NCBI RefSeq assembly: GCF_030445035.2
Contig: NC_080695.1
Location: forward strand, 54,515,954-54,579,953
DNA: 64,000 nt
DNA from: Dasypus novemcinctus
Taxonomy: Eukaryota; Chordata; Mammalia; Cingulata; Dasypodidae
Reading direction: 5' to 3'
The notes beneath the pieces were generated by a model that was not told where the DNA came from, did not search any database, and was given only the letters and a program-made list of their open reading frames with translations. Within the stretch, counting starts at the first letter, position 1, and each line of letters starts with the position of its first letter. Below are positions 57,650 through 64,000 of this stretch, one piece after another. Made by a program: the position numbers and the translations under genes.

Positions 57650-58125
57650 TCTTAACAATGATTTATCTGGATTTTTTTCCCAAAGAAGAATGGGAAGCTA
57701 TTGATGGGTTTTAAGTAGGGTGGTAACGTGATCTGATTTTTATTTTAAGAAAATCACTTTGGCTTCAGTATGGCAAATTTCCTTAGGATAGATTACCAGA
57801 AGTGGAAGGACTGCAGGGAGATGGGATTAACAATTTTAAGTCTTTGGATATACACCATTCAATTGCTTTCTAGGAAGTTTCTGCCAGTTGACACTCAACC
57901 ACCTGCTGTGTCCTCACACTACCTCTGTGCCAGGCATTGGGTGTTTTTGAGGCTTAATTATTTCTACCGGAAAAGTAAAAAAAATAATGACAAATAAGAA
58001 ACACAACTGAGCAACTGAATACAATCCCTACCAGTGGCTTTCCCCTTTTCTCCCTCTTCATTGGTCAAAATATTATCCAAATAGCCATGTGCTTCAGAGA
58101 AGTTGCACATTTGATTTCTAGCTAA
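57650..58125. other. Unannotated intergenic stretch
   Basis: No gene or clear repeat. Confidence 0.4.
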
Positions 58126-58129
58126 CATT

Positions 58130-58330
58130 TATTGACTACTTACTGTTATTGTGTGGCAGGCACTGTGCAAAGCACTTTGCATGTACTACCTCCATTTATC
58201 CTCTCAATATTCTTGAGGTCAGTGCTATTATTATCACCTCCATTTTACAGATGAGGAAACTGAGATCTGTGAATGTTAGATGCTTATCAGTGCTCCCTCA
58301 GCTAATAAGTGGGGAGTTTGAATTTGAGCC
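58130..58330 (-). repeat. MIR element, antisense
   Basis: GTGTGGCAGGCACTGTGCAA, CATTTTACAGATGAGGAAAC and TGAGATCTGTGAATGTTAG are inverted MIR. Confidence 0.78.
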
Positions 58331-58334
58331 CAGA

Positions 58335-59945
58335 GCTCTTCTTCAAATTATTTTGCTGCCATTTTATAATTTGAAAAGATTGAAAAGACACCTGTAAATT
58401 TTCTCAGGTCTAAGGTTCTGGTTATGATGCTGGTAATCATTTCAAAATCTCAATACTTGATATAATCTGATCACTGCATCCTTACTGGGATAGACTTTAA
58501 GGAAGTCAAATTTTTTAAGTGGCTACATCAGTCATTTGCTCATGGGTCTGAGGGTCCCAAAGAGGAGGGGAAGCATTCATTCACCTGAGCACAAAAAGTA
58601 AAGGATCAGAGGAAACTGACCCCAGGAAACTCAGAATTTACGATTCAGAAAAGGCTTTGGAGAGGGAGACTTTTCTAGTCGGATTGAAAGACAGGTTGGC
58701 AGGACGATGGAGAGTCGGGAGATTGCACAAACATAAATATTTCAATTATTTCTAGTAATAGATCCATTTCTCTGACCCCTACCCCTGGAGTCTTCGTTGG
58801 GTACATGTCCCTAAGAGCTTGGCCAGTAGATGCTCACTCAATTTTGCTGAATGTCAAATGACAGACTAAATCATGAATAGATTGTACATTTAAAAAAAAA
58901 AAGCAAGGACAATGTATTCACATTGCTGTGTAATTAAACACTAATTACAAACAAACTTAAAATACCTTGTGGCAGGAATACCAGTCTCCCAGAAAGGATC
59001 AAACTGGATGAAGGGACCCTAATGTTGGGACTTGATTGAAGAGGGGCATTTTCTTAGTAGGAGAATAGAAAGGAGGAAATGATAGGGAGGTACGGACACC
59101 TCTGTAGGTCCTCTTTTACAATACGAGGACCCATCCCCATATCCTTCACTCATCAAGAGGGAAGTGGAGTGTGCATGGGGGTGGGTAAGCCCTCTAACTC
59201 AGGTGTTTTATTGAATTTATTTTTTACACAGCTGGGTGACTATGCTCCTATCTGACTCCTAGTAGGAATTTCTGTGTTGAGTCAAAAAGCACCAGTTCAG
59301 AGAAGGGTTCATTTTCCCTTGAATGGGGGTGGGGAGAAGGGCGCTAAGAGAAGTTCACTTGAAAACTTAGTGTTCCATCCTTCACCACTGGCAGGATCCT
59401 ACCTTAGTGAGCGATTCGTGGGCATAAACCAGGAGCGCAAGGACGAAGGGGTATGCCTGGCAAGGTATCAACGCCACACAACCTTCAGGTACTTTCTGGA
59501 AGCAATTTTTACTTACACGAACAGTACCTAAAGACTTTCTTCTTGTAAAATAAAATGATAGGTTATAATCCTTAATGTAGTTCATGTTAAGATTCTTGGC
59601 TGTCATCCCTAAACTCAAGTTTCCCAAGTTACTCCCGTTACACGTTTGGGGTGCAATCATTCACCTTTCCTCTATGCACCCTCAGTCACATTATGTAACA
59701 GCAAATTGTTTCGGGGCAGCACCACGTGGGAGACAGTGGTCAGGTTCGCTCCGCTGTAGCCAGCGTCTTTCTGGTGGGGAATGTGGGCAAGTGTTAGGGC
59801 GAGGGGATTTCAAAGCACATGTCACACTGCCCGGGCAGAGGTTGGTAGTCCCGGTCCGTTCCTCTCCTCCCCCTCCTTTTATTTATTTCAGTATTTTACA
59901 ATGTGAAGAAACGGCCAAGCTGTCAGGACTTCAGGGCACATTTCC
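58335..59945. other. Intergenic DNA upstream of the SMG1 CpG island
   Basis: No gene or strong repeat. The plus frame of 146 codons (59584-60024) runs into the island and has no recognisable motif. GC content rises from about 59,700. Confidence 0.45.
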
Positions 59946-60017
59946 GATGCGGGCTGGGCAGGGGGCTGTCCACCCTGTTCCTTACTGTTTCCCGGAAGAC
60001 GGTGGGGAAGGTGCGCG

Positions 60018-60040
60018 CACGTGAAGGCTGAAGGCACGTG
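60018..60040 (+). promoter_or_regulatory. Paired CACGTG E-boxes
   Basis: Two perfect CACGTG palindromes start at 60018 and 60035, 17 bp apart, at the upstream edge of the CpG island. They are candidate sites for bHLH-ZIP factors such as USF, MYC/MAX or TFE3. The motifs are seen in the sequence; which factor binds is not determined. Confidence 0.5.
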
Positions 60041-60280
60041 GGTGCGCCCGCGCGCGCGCTACGCCGGGCCCTTCGCTCCAGGTATTTGATTGGATGTCTG
60101 TTTACACCTGACCGCCCAGCCCCCGGGGGTCAGGTGCTTTCTGGGGTGTGTTGGCAAGGGGTAGTATGGGTGACGGGTGGGGGATGGAGCTCTCCCCTCC
60201 CACGGTTCCCCGCAGCCGCGCCCCGACAGTCCGCAGGGAGTCAAGGCGGGCCCCGGAGCTGGGTGGTGGCCCGTTCGCGG

Positions 60281-60341
60281 CCCCGCCCCTCCCCAACCAC
60301 GCCCCTCGGGTTGGCCCCGCCCCCACCGCGGGCCCCGCCCC
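60281..60341 (+). promoter_or_regulatory. Cluster of three GC boxes (SP/KLF-type)
   Basis: CCCCGCCCC occurs at 60281, 60315 and 60333, about 40-100 bp before the ZNF143-like site. This is a typical SP1/KLF cluster in a TATA-less promoter. Confidence 0.55.
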
Positions 60342-60377
60342 TCTCCCCGACCCAGTGGGCGCCGGCACCACCCCTCG

Positions 60378-60395
60378 CTCCCAGCATGCCGTGCG
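60378..60395 (+). promoter_or_regulatory. ZNF143-like site (CCCAGCATGCCGTGCG)
   Basis: The bases CTCCCAGCATGCCGTGCG closely match the core of the ZNF143/SIX5 promoter motif, which is built around TTCCCAGCATGC. Such sites usually lie within about 100 bp of the start site of CpG-island genes. Its position 396 bp before the SMG1 ATG suggests transcription begins shortly downstream. Binding is inferred. Confidence 0.65.
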
Positions 60396-60773
60396 GTAGC
60401 GGCGGCGCGGCAGGCGGAGTCGGGAGGCGGGGAAGCCGTGGCCGTGTGAGCGTGAGGAGCCGCTGCCACCGCCTCCTCTGCGCCGTCCTCCTCCTCCTGG
60501 GCCCGGGCGTCGCGGGCCGCGCACGGCCCTGGAAGAGACGTCGCCTCCCCTTCCTCCGCCTCCCCCTCGCCGCGCCCCTCCCGCCTCCTCGTCCTGCGCT
60601 GCGGGTGCAGGCGGAACCCGGAACGGCCGTCCGCCTCCCCCGCCCTCCGCCGCCGCCTCCTCAGCTTCCTCTTCAGCCCCCGGCCGGAGCGAAGTGTCGG
60701 CGGCGGCCGGTTCGGGCGGCGACTCGCGCTTCTTCGGGCGGCGGCGCTTGGCCATGTCGTGTCGGGGAAGGTA
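60396..60773 (+). other. SMG1: Presumed SMG1 5' leader (start site not fixed)
   Basis: This stretch between the ZNF143-like site and the start codon is very GC-rich. A long C/T-rich section (about 60,540-60,690) is followed by CGG-rich sequence, so the leader RNA would be highly structured. It contains a single ATG, the uORF start at 60754. The exact transcription start cannot be read from sequence alone. Confidence 0.45.
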
Positions 60774-60774
60774 A
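60754..60774 (+). CDS. Six-codon uORF overlapping the SMG1 start (TAATG)
   Basis: ATG at 60754 opens a frame encoding MSCRGR and stops at TAA 60772-60774. The last base of that stop is the first base of the SMG1 ATG, giving TAATG. From the ZNF143-like site (60378) to the SMG1 start, this is the only ATG outside that site itself, so it should be the first AUG a scanning ribosome meets in the presumed leader. Its context is adequate, with G at -3. The SMG1 start also has G at -3. The arrangement suggests leaky scanning or termination-reinitiation controls SMG1 output. Translation is inferred and not shown. Confidence 0.6.
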   Translation: MSCRGR

Positions 60775-60862
60775 TGAGCCGCAGAGCCCCGGGGTCTCGG
60801 CTGAGCAGCGGCGGCGGCGGCGGCACCAAGTACCCGCGGAGCTGGAATGACTGGCAACCCAG
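60774..60862 (+). CDS. SMG1: SMG1 coding exon 1 (first exon; rest of gene lies beyond the window)
   Basis: SMG1 is a large PI3K-related serine/threonine kinase that phosphorylates UPF1 during nonsense-mediated mRNA decay, working with SMG8 and SMG9. Only the extreme N-terminus is in view: 29 full codons plus two bases, beginning MSRRAPGSRLSS, then five glycines and TKYPRSWNDWQP. I recognise this as the conserved start of mammalian SMG1. It precedes all folded domains, so no kinase or HEAT-repeat residues are visible. The ATG at 60774 is chosen because it begins that conserved peptide. The exon ends at AG|GTGGGTGAG, phase 2, so the next exon completes an Arg codon; a second GT at 60867 is a less likely donor. 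The five Gly codons (60810-60824) are a pure GGC run that could vary in length. No second exon is recognisable in the remaining 3.1 kb. Identity is from memory of the family, not a search. Confidence 0.92.
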
Positions 60863-63800
60863 GTGGGTGAGCCGGCGCCGACCCCGCCGCCCCGACCTCC
60901 CGGGCCACGCCTCGGGCCGGCCGAGGCCTAGGGCCGCGGGAGCGGGAGGCGCGGCCTAGCCCCTCCACCTCGCCTCGGGAGCCGGGCGCGGCTTCCTGGG
61001 TCGCCTCCCGCCCGCGCTGGCGGGGAAGGCCGCCGGGAGGCCCGGCCTCCATGTCTCCCTCTCGCTGCACTTCAGCCCCGGCGCGGGACCCGGGACCCTG
61101 GGAACCGGCCGGAGGTACTGACCGAGGGGTTGGGCCCGCGAGGGAGAAAACAGGGGTTTTGGTGCTGGGGGGAATTCGAGTTACTCTCTTGCCTGCAAGT
61201 TCGGATTTGAATTGCTATTTTGAGAGTCCAGGGCCCTTTCTGTTAGCCATTCACCTCCTTGGTTCCCCACGCTCTCAGCCCCCCACGTGAAAGACGTCCT
61301 CAACTGTTCGCATCTGTGACCCCACGTGTTCATAGAAATATTAAAAAAAAAAAAAACACCCAAAACTCTAGCTAAGGAATATACCTGACTTCAGGCAGGA
61401 TATTTGTGGAGCATGAGATGAGACCGTGAGTGTGTGTAAGTGGACTCCGACCCACTCTGGTCCTGGGAAATGAAGTTTCGCCCAAGTGCGGGGGCAGTTA
61501 CTCTGGTGAAGAGCAGTTCTATCCGGACACTTTTGAGAGAATATCCCCTTGTGTATGTATAGAGGCTTTGACTTCACACTTTGAGACACAACCTGGATTT
61601 GAGTATATTAGCGTCAGTTAAGAAAAAAATTAATATTCGTTTCTTTTGATTGTGAGGTAATTGTACCTAATTTAGGGCTAATGGCTTCTTACCTCTCTTA
61701 TCAAATAAGTGTAATGATGCAGGCACAATTTGGAATTGCATCCAGTGTCTAGAAGGACCCACTAAATATACATATTATTTTAGGGTTAGTTGATTCATGG
61801 GGCTTTAATACTTGGAAGAATACTTGCATTACCATTGTCCAGAAACCTACAAAATAAATATAAGACACATTAAGAAGACTTTTTGCTTAATAGTTGCATG
61901 TAATTCCAACAGTTTGGAAATAATGTTAGGATGTTAACATTTTAAGAAAGATAGAAATATTGAAATAGTCTTTTGGCTGATGGGTGGTACACCTCTTATT
62001 TTTAATATCCCCTCCCAAATCCTCTGTCCCTCTTGAGAACTGATGTTTATGATTAGCTGATTTTTAAAATTAATGCCGGAGTCTAGATTGGGATGTTTAG
62101 TAATAATAAAAAAAAGTTTGAAAAGCATCCCTTTAACTTGTGATGGTTAGGCTAATGTGTCTCTTTGTAAGGGCTTTAAATGGAATCAGCTGACTAGTTA
62201 ATTTTTATCTGTAATTGACATCTTTAGTTGTTTTGCACTTACATTGAAATGTGTGACATTTGATTTTTTTTTCCTGCCATCTAACAAATTAGGTGATATA
62301 TAAGCCTAAATTTGACATTTGAGAGCTCTTCTTCAACAGTGGGTCTCCTATTACTTTTCATTATTGTAATTCAGCATCCTTTATAGGGTTAAAGGACCCT
62401 TTACAAATAGTCCTATAGAATTTTTAGAAAAGAATAACTTGTGGTTTGTAGTTCTAAACAAATGAAGTAGCAGACAGGGTTGTAGCCACATGGTGGGGTC
62501 ACCTGACTTCATAGCTGATAGGTCTGGAGTGGCTTATATAATTATGGAATATATACACGAGTTTATTAATATTACCCATGTTCTTCCAAGCGCTTTATAT
62601 ATTTGCCTTGTTTGGGGGGGAAGCATATAAGCTTTATTCGAACTGTGCTCTGTAACAAAGTCTCAGGACCTCATTAATGCCTAGATAGATGATACTGTGA
62701 GATGCACTTGGTTACATGGAGTAACAGTTTGTTAGGAAGTTGGATATACATTCTTTTGTAGAGGAGGAAACTGAGAGGTATGGATATACTCCACTGCATA
62801 TAATTTGATTAATTTGCATGTTGCTATGCAGTGGTCGCCAACAAAAAAAAAACCCTCACATTTGGTAAATCATCCATTTTCACAAGTTAAATTTGAGACT
62901 GTTACTTTGTCCCTTCTCTTTGGAAAGGTGAACGAATATGGTTAGCTGACAGAACGCAGTTTGATCTGCGGTGTTTAAATGGGGGTTTATTTCTCCAAAG
63001 GATCTTCAAATGCAGTAGATTCTTTATTGTTCATCTGAATTATTTTGATTGTCTTTTTTTAAAATTCTTTGCCTTTTCTGTCCCATTTCTTCCTGATTTT
63101 TTTTTCCATTTTCCTTGATTTAGGCTTCTGAAAAAAATGGGATTTAAAAAAGCAGTTCGTTTCGGTTAGTGTTAGTTTGCCACTTAGTCTGTGGAAACTG
63201 TTGAGTCAATCATGGCCATACAGGGAACTTCACACATATTGACAGGAAGTGTTCCAGGTGGCTGACTAGACTAGTGTCGGATGGCAACAGAGCAAGCCCA
63301 CCTTCCCCAAAATCATACCCTTAGCCTTAAGGAGTTATATAGCATTGGCTTATAGTCTTATTTTTCACTCACTGTACTTTTAGTTAACATTGAGAATGGT
63401 TAGGTAAATGAGTAGTTTTAAGTCAGTATTATTACTAGAAATCTGTGGGTTCCTCAAGCTAAGGCTGGGAAGGGGTTCAGGAGCCTCTGAATGCTTTCAT
63501 TTTTTTTTACATGGAGAAACAAGAATAGTGGCTTCTTATGACCAAGTGTGCTTGACCAGTTTGGAGATGGTTGGTTGCTACTCTCTTCTTTCCCTAAAAA
63601 AAGGAGCTATTACCGGTAGGCAAAGTCCAACCTTTCCTTGCCTTTATTTTGGGAAATAATCTTCTAGTTACACCAATCCAGACAGAAGTCATCAAAAATG
63701 ATTCGTTTTAAAAAATAAATGTATAATTAATTATTGTATGTTTTAATATTCCAAAATGGCATTGATTAACTTGGCATTGGAGTTTAATAAAGATTAATTA

Positions 63801-64000
63801 ATTCATCAAATAAAAGAAAGCATTCAGGTCAACAGAAAACAAGCAGATTTTACTTCTAAACTTGGGAGTCTTAAGACTTTTCATTTAACAGCCATTTGTG
63901 TGTGTCTGTCTTAACTGTGCCCAAACATAAGATCTTCCTGCACTTTATTTATTTATTTAAAAGACTTATTTATGTATTTGTCCCCCCTCCCCCCAGTTGT
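60863..64000 (+). other. SMG1: Start of SMG1 intron 1
   Basis: The sequence after the splice donor is GC-rich to about 61,150 and then turns AT-rich. I see no further SMG1 exon. It holds a short MIR-like piece near 62,740-62,800 and an antisense SINE that begins near 63,943 and runs off the window. The rest shows no repeat or gene I can name. The 322-residue minus-strand open frame at 60102-61070 spans the exon and is a GC-composition artefact. Confidence 0.8.
63943..64000 (-). repeat. Long DAS-type SINE, antisense, cut by window end
   Basis: TTTATTTATTTATTTAAAAG, TATTTATGTATTTG and CCCCCCAGTTGT are the inverted tail of the long SINE, as at 49311. The head lies beyond the window. Confidence 0.8.

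Larger units (their letters stand above)
59950..61150. promoter_or_regulatory. SMG1: CpG island and promoter of SMG1
   Basis: About 1.2 kb is strongly GC- and CpG-rich, unlike the AT-rich flanks. It contains two CACGTG E-boxes (60018-60023 and 60035-60040), an alternating CG run at 60049-60059, an inverted CCAAT box (60088-60093), three CCCCGCCCC GC boxes (60281, 60315, 60333), a ZNF143-like site (60378-60395), the presumed 5' leader and SMG1 exon 1. There is no TATA box near the likely start site. This is the usual design of a housekeeping promoter. Edges are judged by eye. Confidence 0.88.

Noticed and set aside
60038-61070. Long open frames (270 codons plus, 256 and 322 codons minus) in the CpG island
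   Set aside because: GC-rich DNA has few stop codons. These frames overlap each other and the real SMG1 exon in other phases and show no domain.
63120-63170. Possible SMG1 exon 2 after a pyrimidine-rich tract and TAG
   Set aside because: The sequence after the acceptor-like site does not encode anything resembling the next part of SMG1 and has no matching donor.

Overview
The window is mammalian nuclear DNA, almost certainly from a xenarthran and most likely an armadillo (Cingulata). The evidence is many copies of tRNA-Ala-derived SINEs of the armadillo DAS type, in short monomeric, dimeric and long (~400 bp) forms, several flanked by perfect target-site duplications. Older mammalian repeats (L1, L2, MIR, MER5, MER20, MaLR LTRs) make up much of the rest.

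Layout. Bases 1 to about 59,900 are intergenic with no supportable protein-coding gene. In order they hold: SINEs and L1 pieces (1-3260); a GGCA/GATA compound microsatellite (3567-3714); a GC-rich solo LTR with two internal tandem arrays (6854-7839); an old L1 3' end (9765-10445); a minus-strand endogenous retrovirus whose two LTRs lie at 11163-11944 and ~18926-19965 and whose interior keeps a broken pol remnant; more L1 (22205-23095); a 1.4 kb minisatellite with a 19-bp unit (26846-28233); three solo LTRs related to the provirus LTRs, all on the minus strand (33668-34179, 37587-38169, 43555-44037); an L2 (39820-41280); a long L1 (46020-48245); and scattered SINE, MIR and hAT-type elements.

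The one gene I recognise is at the right end. A CpG island (about 59,950-61,150) carries a promoter with paired E-boxes, GC boxes and a ZNF143-like site. It leads into exon 1 of SMG1 on the plus strand (coding 60774-60862), the PI3K-like kinase of nonsense-mediated mRNA decay. The rest of the window to 64,000 is the start of SMG1 intron 1. Twenty bases upstream of the SMG1 start is a six-codon uORF, and its stop codon overlaps the SMG1 start as TAATG. This is the most interesting regulatory observation here, because uORFs and NMD are linked mechanistically.

No prokaryotic-style system, CRISPR array or novel protein family is present. The long open frames in the minisatellite, the SINEs and the CpG island are compositional or repeat artefacts. 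Repeat family names and ends were assigned by eye and would need a RepeatMasker-type check.
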